From the NCBI RefSeq assembly GCF_009696685.2, contig NZ_CP102356.1, positions 109,501 to 173,500 on the forward strand: 64,000 nucleotides of DNA, read 5' to 3'. Position numbers and translations under genes: made by a program. The stretch is from Paracoccus sp. SMMA_5_TC (GTDB taxonomy: Bacteria > Pseudomonadota > Alphaproteobacteria > Rhodobacterales > Rhodobacteraceae). The notes below the pieces were generated by a model. It made no database searches, was not told the DNA's origin, and saw only the letters and a list, made by a program, of their open reading frames with translations. Within the stretch, counting starts at the first letter, position 1; each line of letters opens with the position of its first letter. Positions 8,503-16,310 of the stretch are shown here, piece by piece.

Positions 8503-9267
8503 ATGTCCATGCTTGCCGCCATGATCGCGGGGATATTCGCCCTGGGGTTCCTGACATTTCCATGGCTGGGTGGCGGCTGGTTCTGGGATCTGGGCAATGG
8601 TCTGGGGTTTCTGGCCTATGGCGGGCTGCTGTTTCAGGCCATCCCGGGCCGCCGCGGCAGGATGCTCAGGCGGCATGAAACGCTGGGCTATGCGGTCCTG
8701 GGTCTGGTGCTGGCACATGGGTTCTGGCTGCTGACCGGTGACGCGGCGGTGCGCTTTTACCTGCTGCCGGGAGCGCCCATCCATATGTGGCTGGGCCTGA
8801 CAGGCGTGATCCTGCTGTCGGTGCTGACGGTCCTGGCACGCCTGCCCGATCGCCGGAACCTGCACCGCGACCATGGCAGCTTCCGGCGGTGGCATCGCGG
8901 GCTGGGGCTGGCGGTGGTGCTGGCCGCGGCCGGGCATGTCCTGCTGAGCGGCTTTTACCTGCCGCATTGGTGGCAAGTGGCTGGGCTGTTGCTGCTGAGC
9001 CTTGGCGCCGGGCTGGGGCGGGGCGCCTGGGCCCGGCTGGGTCCGCCGCCGGCCGCGACCGTGCGCGGCTATCTGGGGCTTGGGCTGTTGGCCGTCGCGG
9101 CTTTCGTGACCCGCGGGGTCTGGGGTCATGAAGCTGTGGCTGGCCTTTGCCTTTGGGCTGTGGCTGGGCTCGGTGCTGCTGGGCTGGCCCGGCATCGGCC
9201 CGCCCATCCAGCGCGCGCCGCTGCCGGGAACGACCCTGGCGGTGCTGCCCATGCGTTTTGGCCATGA
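8503..9267 (+). CDS. Membrane b-type cytochrome-like protein (ferric-reductase/cyt b561-like fold)
   Basis: An open frame of 254 aa with about six transmembrane segments over residues 1-210. Conserved-looking membrane histidines (HETLGYAVLGLVLAH and HRGLGLAVVLAAAGH) suggest b-haem ligation as in ferric-reductase-like or cytochrome b561 domains; a role in moving electrons between the tetrahaem cytochrome and the quinone pool is inferred. The C-terminal ~45 residues run for 140 nt through the next gene in another frame and look like a read-through shadow: the natural end would be near 9128. Either the overlap is real or a one-base shift near 9100-9130 removed the original stop. Confidence 0.65.
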   Translation: MSMLAAMIAGIFALGFLTFPWLGGGWFWDLGNGLGFLAYGGLLFQAIPGRRGRMLRRHETLGYAVLGLVLAHGFWLLTGDAAVRFYLLPGAPIHMWLGLTGVILLSVLTVLARLPDRRNLHRDHGSFRRWHRGLGLAVVLAAAGHVLLSGFYLPHWWQVAGLLLLSLGAGLGRGAWARLGPPPAATVRGYLGLGLLAVAAFVTRGVWGHEAVAGLCLWAVAGLGAAGLARHRPAHPARAAAGNDPGGAAHAFWP

Positions 9268-9496
9268 CGACCATCTGGGCCTGCCTTGCGCGGGCTGCCA
9301 CCACGAATTCGTCGATGCGACCACCGGTCCGCCCTGCCTGACCTGCCATGTCACCGATGTGAAGGTCTCGCCATTGCTGCGCGAGCAGTTCCACCAGCTT
9401 TGCCAATCCTGCCACACCGAAACCCGGACCCGCGGGCAAGCCTCGGGGCCGATGCGTCGCTGTGGCGATTGCCATGTGCCCGACACCGAATTCTAG
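9128..9496 (+). CDS. Tetrahaem cytochrome c (c3/c7-like), membrane-anchored or exported
   Basis: A 122-aa protein with an N-terminal hydrophobic segment (residues 3-20) and four CxxCH haem sites: C54-C57-H58, C70-C73-H74, C92-C95-H96 and C112-C115-H116. Extra histidines (H46, H49, H59, H89) can supply bis-His ligation, as in class III/c7-type multihaem cytochromes. It is the last gene of the + strand cluster and pairs naturally with the b-type membrane protein before it, forming a plausible quinone-linked electron module for the amine dehydrogenase. Such a module is not part of the classical mau clusters. Confidence 0.85.
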   Translation: MKLWLAFAFGLWLGSVLLGWPGIGPPIQRAPLPGTTLAVLPMRFGHDDHLGLPCAGCHHEFVDATTGPPCLTCHVTDVKVSPLLREQFHQLCQSCHTETRTRGQASGPMRRCGDCHVPDTEF

Positions 9497-9511
9497 GCCG
9501 GTCCTGCCCGG

Positions 9512-10444
9512 TCACGGCGCCGGCAGTCCCAGCCTTGCGCAGTCCTCGGCCACCCAGGCGGTGATCAGCGCCATCACCTCGTCGTCAAGGCGCGGCGCCG
9601 AATTGGCGGTGATGTGCAGGTCGATCGGGGTGCCCGGCACGCCATAGGCATGGATGCCGACACAGACCGGCGCGTCCTGGCCATCGTCCTGCACCCAGAC
9701 CGGGGCGCCGGATTGGCCGCTGACGGTATCCACGTCGTAAAACAGCCGCCGGCGGGTGACGGCCATGATCCGGTTGGCGTGGTGATATTGCGTCCGCGCC
9801 AGATCCTTGTCGGTCGGATAGCCCGAGATGTTGACCAGCCGCCCGATCAGGTCGGCATCGTCGCGCACTTGCAACGGGAACCACCCCGTGCGCTGGCCCA
9901 GCGGTTCTTGCAGATGAATGGCGGCGATGTCGTAATCGGCCGCCTGTCCCTCGATCCACAGGTTCAGGGTCGAGAAATATTCGGCCCTGATCTGGCCAAA
10001 GGGAAAATTGCCGCCGCCGCGCCCGGCCGCGACCAGGACGTGATCGGCCCAGCCTGCAAAGAACGGCGGATAGTGCAGGCAATGCCCGGCGGTCAGCACC
10101 GTGGCCGGGCCGATCAGAAAGCCCGTGCCCTTGAAGGTGCCGCGGCTGCCGATCAGGTCCAGCTGGCAGATGCGCCGCCAGGGATCGGTGCTGGCATCCG
10201 CGACCGGCTGGCGTTCGTCGGTATCGCCGATGATGGTTTCAAAGCCGGTCAGCGGGTTGCGTTGACGGGTGCCTGGCAGCGGCGGCCCCTTGCCCTGCAC
10301 CGGCACAGGATTGTCCGAAACCTTGCCCGTCGGCGCGGCCGCCACGCCGGCCTCGGGGGCGGCGGGCGGCGTGGCCGGGTCTGCCTCTGTCGCGGCCGGC
10401 GACGGGGGCGGGAAAGGCTTGTTGCTGACGCTGAACAGGGCCAT
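9512..10444 (-). CDS. Trypsin-like (V8/S1-type) serine protease
   Basis: A 310-aa protein, last gene of the long - strand operon. The first ~90 residues are Pro/Ala-rich and disordered-looking, with no signal peptide. The protease domain has a complete triad: H121 in TAGHC, D172 in AADYDIAAI and S245 in GQSGAP. The layout (GTGFLIGPATVLTAGHC) is that of chymotrypsin-fold glutamyl-endopeptidase-like enzymes. It starts 4 nt after the tyrosinase stop. A second trypsin-like protease, fused to an EAD1 domain, is the first gene of the operon, so the cluster is bracketed by two proteases; this one could be an effector or process other products of the operon (inference). Confidence 0.85.
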   Translation of the reverse strand: MALFSVSNKPFPPPSPAATEADPATPPAAPEAGVAAAPTGKVSDNPVPVQGKGPPLPGTRQRNPLTGFETIIGDTDERQPVADASTDPWRRICQLDLIGSRGTFKGTGFLIGPATVLTAGHCLHYPPFFAGWADHVLVAAGRGGGNFPFGQIRAEYFSTLNLWIEGQAADYDIAAIHLQEPLGQRTGWFPLQVRDDADLIGRLVNISGYPTDKDLARTQYHHANRIMAVTRRRLFYDVDTVSGQSGAPVWVQDDGQDAPVCVGIHAYGVPGTPIDLHITANSAPRLDDEVMALITAWVAEDCARLGLPAP

Positions 10445-10448
10445 GGCG

Positions 10449-11978
10449 CTACCTCAGCAAGGCGATGCTGGACACGGTGACCTGCGGCGCGGGGCCGGCC
10501 TCGACGCCGCCCTCGGTCGGGGTGACGCGCGGCACGATTTCGACACCCACCGGCCCGCCTTCATAGATGCCATCCTGGATCTGGCGGTCGATCAGCCCGC
10601 TGACATCGTAGCTTTCGCTGTAGGTGTCATCGCCTTGCGGCACGCTGAACGGGGCGAACAGGCCGACGAAATAGCGCGGGTCCATATCGCGGGCGCCACC
10701 CTCGGGCGGGTTCAGATAGACCTCGAATATGGTGCGGGGCGGCGCGTCATAGCGAATGTCGCCCAGGCGCAGGACCACCGGCCGATCCAGATCCTGCGGG
10801 CTGGTGGTGGCGAACAGCTCGGCCCCGCCGGCCTCGACCAAGGGCTGCGCCTCGACCCGGACGGGCTGGCGCGACAGCGTTACCGGGGCCGATGTGGCGG
10901 CCAGTTCGGTCACCATGCCGCCGGCCTCGATGCCGCTGCCGGCCTGTGCCAGCACCACGGTGCCGGCCTCCGGCGCGCTGGCGTCGTCATAGCGGTAATC
11001 CAGCCTGGTGACGGTATCCATCACCTCGCGGGTGGTCATTTCGACCAGGTTGCCGTCCTCGTCCCAGAAACGGTGAACGCGCGCCAGAAAGGCGGAATCG
11101 GTCGGGTTGGTGCGCCCCTGGGCAATCCAGCGCGTCCACAGCCTGTCGATGTTGCAGTGATGCAGCCAGAATATCGGGTCCAGCGCCGCCGTGGCCGGGT
11201 CCGACATCAGCCCGTCATCACCCCCCAGCGCGACATGGATGACGTTATGCGGCTGGCTTTCGATCATCTGATAGAAGCCCGGGCGGACCCCGGCCGGTGC
11301 TGCGACGGTTTCGCGCATGGCCGCGCTGGTGCTGACGGTCGCGGCACCCAGCGCGGTGCCGCCATTGATCCCCGCGGCGCGTTCGGCCCGGAACAGTGCA
11401 TTGCCGGCCGGATTGTCCTTGTCTCGGAAGGCCTCGGGCAGGGCGCGCTCTGCCACGGAATCGGTATAGTTCCAGTAGGGCAGCGCGAAATCTGGCTGGT
11501 TGGCGGCCTTGCGCAGGATGCGTTCAAAGAAATACAGATACATCCGGTGCCAGGGCAGAAAGCGCAGGTTGCGATGCTGGCACAGGTTCCCGGGCGCCAG
11601 ATACATCTGCAATTCCGGCGGCAGGTTGGCGAAATCGGCCGCATCGGCCGGGTTGGGCAGGTGGATTGCCGCCTGAAAGCGCCAGCTGGTGACATCGCTG
11701 AAGGGCTTGGCCATCATCGCCTGCACCCCGCGCCGATAGGCGTCGATGGTGGCGCGACCCTCGGCGGTCTGGGCCAGGGCATAGATGTTGCGCCGCACCC
11801 GGCTGCCCTGGGTGGTGCTTCCGCCAGAGCCCCCGGAACCGCCCGAGCCACCACTGGGCTGGGCGGGGGCCTGGGCGGCCCAGAACAGGCCGGCTGCTGT
11901 GCTGCCGATCGCTGCCGCGCGCAGGAAGCCGCGGCGCGACAGCGGCAGGACGGGCGGGAAAATCGGGGATCTGGTCAT
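10449..11978 (-). CDS. Tat-exported tyrosinase / polyphenol oxidase
   Basis: A 509-aa type-3 copper enzyme that would hydroxylate phenols and oxidise catechols to quinones. The leader has a twin-arginine motif ([10 protein letters not shown], residues 14-23), followed by a low-complexity GGS-repeat linker (43-54). CuA ligands are H106 (AAIH), H135 (CQH) and H144 (LPWH); CuB ligands are H244 and H248 (QPHNVIH) plus the HH pair 273-274 in [12 protein letters not shown]. The order and spacing resemble plant-type polyphenol oxidases. The C-terminal ~170 residues (from about 340) form a beta-rich domain as in PPO C-terminal regions. The gene overlaps the preceding one by 4 nt, so it is part of the operon, yet it is the only member with an export signal. 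Confidence 0.9.
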   Translation of the reverse strand: MTRSPIFPPVLPLSRRGFLRAAAIGSTAAGLFWAAQAPAQPSGGSGGSGGSGGSTTQGSRVRRNIYALAQTAEGRATIDAYRRGVQAMMAKPFSDVTSWRFQAAIHLPNPADAADFANLPPELQMYLAPGNLCQHRNLRFLPWHRMYLYFFERILRKAANQPDFALPYWNYTDSVAERALPEAFRDKDNPAGNALFRAERAAGINGGTALGAATVSTSAAMRETVAAPAGVRPGFYQMIESQPHNVIHVALGGDDGLMSDPATAALDPIFWLHHCNIDRLWTRWIAQGRTNPTDSAFLARVHRFWDEDGNLVEMTTREVMDTVTRLDYRYDDASAPEAGTVVLAQAGSGIEAGGMVTELAATSAPVTLSRQPVRVEAQPLVEAGGAELFATTSPQDLDRPVVLRLGDIRYDAPPRTIFEVYLNPPEGGARDMDPRYFVGLFAPFSVPQGDDTYSESYDVSGLIDRQIQDGIYEGGPVGVEIVPRVTPTEGGVEAGPAPQVTVSSIALLR

Positions 11979-14071
11979 GGCAAAACTCCGACTGTGGCGG
12001 CGGGCTGGGGATGCCGGCCGACGGGAATGGATAAAGGCGGCCGGCCGTCCGCCATCAGGCGCGACAGCCAGCCGTCGGGGTGCAGATAGACCGCCGCGCG
12101 CAGCCGGCCACGGCGATCAAGCGTCAGGGTGTGCAGGCTGCGCCGCGCCTCGCCCGCACGGCGCAGGTCGGTCATCAGTTGCAGCAACGACTGGGGGTCA
12201 AGACCAAGGTTCGTCGCCCAACCGGCCAGCGCCGCATATTCGTGTTCTGGCCGCCAGATGACCTGCCGTTCGGCGCGTGTGGCCAGCGTCAGATCGGCGC
12301 AGATCCCGGCCTGCGGGTCCAGCCGCACCGCCAGCCCCGAGAGCACGCGCCCGGCTTGGGCATGGCTCAGCAGGCCCGGAATCGTCGGATCGAACCCTGG
12401 GGGCAGCGACATGCCCAGACACGCGGCCGCGCGGCGGGTGGCGACTGGATCATGCGCGGGCAGTTCCCAATAGATCTTGGCCCCCACCCGGGCCTGGGGG
12501 GCCACGGCCAGGCCGATCTGCTGAGGGCGGGCGGTTGGCGCCATGGCGGCATCCAGGTCGGCCAGCCCGTCGCGGATTCGGTTCCCACCCAGGGCAAGGT
12601 GAACGCGTTCAGCGAGATCCAGCCTTGCGCCGCTGTCGGGGCCGGCATGGGCCAGGTTGGCATAAAGTTTCAACACCGGGATCAGCCGGCCATCCTGCCA
12701 GGTCGCGTCCAGCCCGCCCCATAGCCAGAAACGATCATCGCCCACCGGCGCGGCGGCAAACGCCGCCATCAACGGGCACAGCGCCGCGACCATGGGGGCC
12801 GCATCCAGCCCCAGCCACGCGGCCGCGCGCAGCAGCGAGCCCTTGGCCACCCGCGCCCGCGCCGGACCCGGCAATCGCGGATCGCCCAGATCGCAGGCCA
12901 GCCGCAGTGCCGGGTGAGGTTGCGGGGACAGCGGGGCCGAAAACTCCAGCGGCCAGCCCCGCGCCAGGCTTGAGACCGCCGGGTTCGGCCATGGCAGCGG
13001 CGCCGAGATCAAGGGCCGCAGCAGCGCCATGGCGGCCTGCGTCAGGGTCGCGGCCGGATCGGTGGGCAGCCCCTGGGCTTCGGCCAGTTCGCGCAGGCCA
13101 CGGGCCAGCCCTTCGACCCGCGCCGGCGCGGCGGGGCGCGGCGGCCTGACACGCGGGGGCAGTTCGCAGGCGCCCAGCGCACGCATTGCCGCCGCCAGGG
13201 TAAAGACCCCGGCGCCCTCCAGGCTTTCCTCGCCCCGCGCGCTGGCCGGATAGCGCGGCGGTGCCAGCAGACGCGCTTCGGCCGCCGGGAACGGCTGCGG
13301 GCGTGCGATTTCGGCGATCAGCGCTGCCGAGCCGCCCGCGGGGTCCAGCAAGGCCCGGGCATGGGCGATCAGCAGGCGGTCAAGGCTGGCGGCCGCAGGG
13401 TCAGCAGGCTGGGGCCAGCGCGGCGGGGGCTCGGGCCGGCCGGCGGCATGCCAGAGTTCGATGGCAGTCACGGTGGCAACGCCCGGTCCCGGCCACCAAT
13501 AGGCGCGCCAGTGCCCCGCCTTGTCCTGCAGCGGCGCCAGACGCTGGCGCCACAGCTTGCACAGCGCCGCCGGGCCAAGCGCGCCCGCCCCCGCCAGCGC
13601 CAGCCCGCAGGCGGCGTCCACCTCGGGGCAGGGCAGCGACCAGGCGTCCCAGCGCCGCATCGGGCCATAGGTCGCCCAGCCGTCATGAACATCGCCCTGC
13701 GCCAGCAGGAAGTCGGAGGCGGCTGCGGGCGGCGGTCGGTCCAGCGCCGCGAGCAAGCGAAGCACCGCCGCGGTGCTGTCGCTGTCGGCGGGCAGGTCGG
13801 GGTGATAGCCCCAACCGCCGGCGGGCCGCGCCATTGCCAGCAGCCGATCTGCCGCAACCCCCGCCGCGTCCAGTGCCCGCGCGGCCAGGGGCGCGGGCAG
13901 ACGACCGCTGTGCCCGGCCTGGGCCAGGGCCAGCGCCGCCACCGCGCCCACCCATTCCCGGCTTTGCCCCGGACCCATGCGGAATGCCCCCCACAGCCCG
14001 TCGCGCCCTTGTTGGCGCAACATATGCCGCGTCAGTGCCGCCAGCAGCGGTGCAGGGGTCGGGTGTGTCAT
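11975..14071 (-). CDS. Two-part protein: terpene-cyclase/prenyltransferase toroid-like N-terminus, possible ABBA-prenyltransferase-like C-terminus
   Basis: A 698-aa protein starting at the ATG that overlaps the upstream stop (4 nt); the longer open frame upstream is a shadow. Residues ~1-160 look like an alpha/alpha toroid of the squalene-hopene-cyclase/prenyltransferase superfamily: a QW-like motif QQGRDGLWG (20-28), and [17 protein letters not shown] (85-101) resembling the region before the DxDD acid of class II cyclases, here with DSDS. The C-terminal ~250 residues ([40 protein letters not shown]) resemble aromatic prenyltransferases of the ABBA/DMATS type, with spaced K-x-Y strands. Both assignments rest on short motifs. 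If right, the product would be a prenyl- or terpenoid-modifying enzyme next to a tyrosinase, hinting at phenolic metabolite chemistry. Confidence 0.45.
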   Translation of the reverse strand: MTHPTPAPLLAALTRHMLRQQGRDGLWGAFRMGPGQSREWVGAVAALALAQAGHSGRLPAPLAARALDAAGVAADRLLAMARPAGGWGYHPDLPADSDSTAAVLRLLAALDRPPPAAASDFLLAQGDVHDGWATYGPMRRWDAWSLPCPEVDAACGLALAGAGALGPAALCKLWRQRLAPLQDKAGHWRAYWWPGPGVATVTAIELWHAAGRPEPPPRWPQPADPAAASLDRLLIAHARALLDPAGGSAALIAEIARPQPFPAAEARLLAPPRYPASARGEESLEGAGVFTLAAAMRALGACELPPRVRPPRPAAPARVEGLARGLRELAEAQGLPTDPAATLTQAAMALLRPLISAPLPWPNPAVSSLARGWPLEFSAPLSPQPHPALRLACDLGDPRLPGPARARVAKGSLLRAAAWLGLDAAPMVAALCPLMAAFAAAPVGDDRFWLWGGLDATWQDGRLIPVLKLYANLAHAGPDSGARLDLAERVHLALGGNRIRDGLADLDAAMAPTARPQQIGLAVAPQARVGAKIYWELPAHDPVATRRAAACLGMSLPPGFDPTIPGLLSHAQAGRVLSGLAVRLDPQAGICADLTLATRAERQVIWRPEHEYAALAGWATNLGLDPQSLLQLMTDLRRAGEARRSLHTLTLDRRGRLRAAVYLHPDGWLSRLMADGRPPLSIPVGRHPQPAATVGVLP

Positions 14072-16308
14072 GTGCCGCCCCCGTCTTTTGGCGGCACAAA
14101 CACGAACAGCGTATCGCCGACATGTTCGGCCTCGGTGCTCCAGGGGCCGAAACCGTCCGCCCAGACGCCGCGCGCGCGCACGCTTAGCCGCAGGAAACCA
14201 TCCGCCTGCGGGTCGGCCGCGCCGGTCAGGTCGTCCAGATTGCGCGGAAAAGTCAGGCTGCGTTCGGGCGTGCCGGCCATCAGCGTCGCCTGCACAGGCG
14301 CCCGCCCCGGGCGCGCCATCTGCACCTCGACCGCGATGGGCTGATCGGGGGCGGGTGCGGCGGCGGCCGCGGCCAGTTGCGGGCTGATGATGCGCAGCTG
14401 CCAGCCGGCGCCACCGGCGGGTGCCAGCGCGTGGATGGCGCGCAGCGCGACATCGGGGTCCAGATCGACGGCCAGCCCGGCCAGCACCGGCACCACGGCG
14501 TTCCATATCGCCCCCTCGGGTGCCGAGACCGGGGCAAAGGTCAGCCCGGCCTGAGCCCCGGGTGCCAGCGTGATCGGCAGGCTTTCCGCCGGCTGAGCAG
14601 CCAGCACATTGGCCGGCAGCAACGCATTGGCATCCAGCAGCAGCAACGCTGCCTGCGCCTGGGCCAGGGTGACGGGCTGGGCGGCGCGGTTGGTGATCTC
14701 GACCCGGTCGGGATTGATCGCGGCACTGGCGACGCGCCGTTCCAGCGGCAGCGCGCCCAGCCGCTGGAAGCTGAGGCTCAGCGGTATGCGCCGGCTGCTG
14801 GCCGGGCGGTCGCCGCTTGCCGGTGTCAGCACCGCCTCGACCCAGCCGTTCAGCCCGACCGGACCGGTCAGGATGGTGACCAGCAGCGCGTAATATTCCT
14901 CGCTCAGGTCCAGTGTCAGGTCGAAGGGTGTAGTCACGTCGACCGCCAGCCCGTCCCCCGCGCCATCAAGGGCGATGTCCTCGGGAAAGATGGTCAGCAA
15001 TTGCAGCCGCGCCGACTGGATGCCGCCGCCGATCACCTGCGGATGCAGATAGGCGCCGCCGGTCTGTCGTGACAGCGCCGCCTGCAACCCGGCCACGCGG
15101 GTGGTGTCGAACCAGGGTTCGGCCCGCAGGATGACGCGGATGCGGCGGCTGCCGTCGCTGGCCTGATACTGCACCGGCAGCATATGCGGCAGGCCGCGGG
15201 CGCCGTCATAGGACAGGCGGAATTCATGCGGCAGCAGATAGACGGTATTGACGAATTCGGCCGGGCATAGCGTGCCCCATTCGCTGTCCTGCCATTCACC
15301 GGGCAGTTCGGCGCGGCCGGCAATGGCGCGAAAGATCGCGGCGTGCTGATCCAGGCTGCGATCGAAGAAAAACGCCAGTCGCCGGCTGAACCGGGTCTCG
15401 ACCCGCCGCTCGCTGCTGCTGTCGGGTGGCAGGGTCAGTTCGGGAATGTCGATCAGGCGGCGGTCGCGCCAGCGTTCGATCAATTCGGGTGCGATCACCG
15501 CCGAGGCGCTGACAAAGGCGCCGTCGCCCAGCCTGACGGGCGCCACCGCCACCCTGGGGCTGTGTTCTGCGGCCACCAGCAGCCCCGACAGCTGTCCGGG
15601 CGGCATGGCCAGCGTGCCGGTGACGCCGGACAGGTCGGTGGGCAGGGCCACCACCTCGCCAGGGTTGGGCCGGGGATGTTCGATCAGCACCGGCGGCAGG
15701 CGCGGCAGTCGCTGCCAGGGCCGGCGCGGCCTTGGGCCATGCGGGTTGGTGTCGGCGGTGGTGCGCAACAGATAGCTGGCGACATGGTCGATGACCAGCA
15801 CCGCCCCGGCATGGGCATCGGTCATTGCCGCCACCAGCCGCGCCACGTCATCGGGGGTCAGCCGCGCCAGGATGCGCAAGCCGCCGCCATCGACGGGTGT
15901 CGGTTCGGGCAGGGGCAGGCTGCCGCCGTTCCAGTCGATGCGGGGCGGCCCGACCGGGCTGCCCAGCGGCAGGGCGCCTTCGGGCAGGCTCTGGACCAGG
16001 CCGATGTGCAGATAGGTCGCGCCGTCGAGTTCGCGCAGGAACATCACGTCCGGTCCCGGAAGGCTGCCCTGACGCTCGCCCAGGCGCAGATCGGGTCGCG
16101 CATAGCTTTGCCCGTCCAGCGCCCGATAGCTGCGGCCGTCGGCCACCGGTTCTTCGGCGCTGGCAAACACCGGCTCGGCGGTCATGGCCATGCGCGCGGC
16201 GCGCATCACCATGCCCATGTCGGCTGCCGCCGGCCGCGGCCGCGGGCTGATCTCGACCGCCGCAAGCGGAGCCGGCGAAACGCTGAGAATGGCCTTGTCC
16301 ATCGGCAC
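14068..16308 (-). CDS. Large hypothetical protein of the operon, family not recognised
   Basis: A 746-aa protein with no signal peptide and no membrane segment. The first ~45 residues are Ala/Met-rich. Residues ~90-175 contain alternating short strands and a helix (DDVARLVAAMTDAHAGAVLVIDHV). Residues ~340-500 are richer in aromatic residues (FSRRLAFFFDRSLDQH, EFVNTVYLLPHEFRLSYDG, RIRVILRAEPWFDTTRVAGLQ). The C-terminal ~250 residues look like beta-sandwich material, loosely similar in texture to the repeat regions of its giant neighbours, but I find neither the GGFL nor the YxDP signature, so I do not place it in that family. It overlaps the next gene by 4 nt and starts just after the fifth giant paralogue. 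Function unknown. Confidence 0.7.
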   Translation of the reverse strand: MPMDKAILSVSPAPLAAVEISPRPRPAAADMGMVMRAARMAMTAEPVFASAEEPVADGRSYRALDGQSYARPDLRLGERQGSLPGPDVMFLRELDGATYLHIGLVQSLPEGALPLGSPVGPPRIDWNGGSLPLPEPTPVDGGGLRILARLTPDDVARLVAAMTDAHAGAVLVIDHVASYLLRTTADTNPHGPRPRRPWQRLPRLPPVLIEHPRPNPGEVVALPTDLSGVTGTLAMPPGQLSGLLVAAEHSPRVAVAPVRLGDGAFVSASAVIAPELIERWRDRRLIDIPELTLPPDSSSERRVETRFSRRLAFFFDRSLDQHAAIFRAIAGRAELPGEWQDSEWGTLCPAEFVNTVYLLPHEFRLSYDGARGLPHMLPVQYQASDGSRRIRVILRAEPWFDTTRVAGLQAALSRQTGGAYLHPQVIGGGIQSARLQLLTIFPEDIALDGAGDGLAVDVTTPFDLTLDLSEEYYALLVTILTGPVGLNGWVEAVLTPASGDRPASSRRIPLSLSFQRLGALPLERRVASAAINPDRVEITNRAAQPVTLAQAQAALLLLDANALLPANVLAAQPAESLPITLAPGAQAGLTFAPVSAPEGAIWNAVVPVLAGLAVDLDPDVALRAIHALAPAGGAGWQLRIISPQLAAAAAAPAPDQPIAVEVQMARPGRAPVQATLMAGTPERSLTFPRNLDDLTGAADPQADGFLRLSVRARGVWADGFGPWSTEAEHVGDTLFVFVPPKDGGGT

Positions 16309-16310
16309 AC

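Noticed and set aside
13261..14344. Long + strand open frames opposite the toroid-like gene
   Set aside because: Low-complexity Arg/Pro/Ala translations without motifs, antisense to an operon gene.
14068..16308. Membership of the 746-aa protein in the giant paralogue family
   Set aside because: Similar size and beta-rich tail, but no GGFL, FSxxLxxxGA or YxDP signature could be found.
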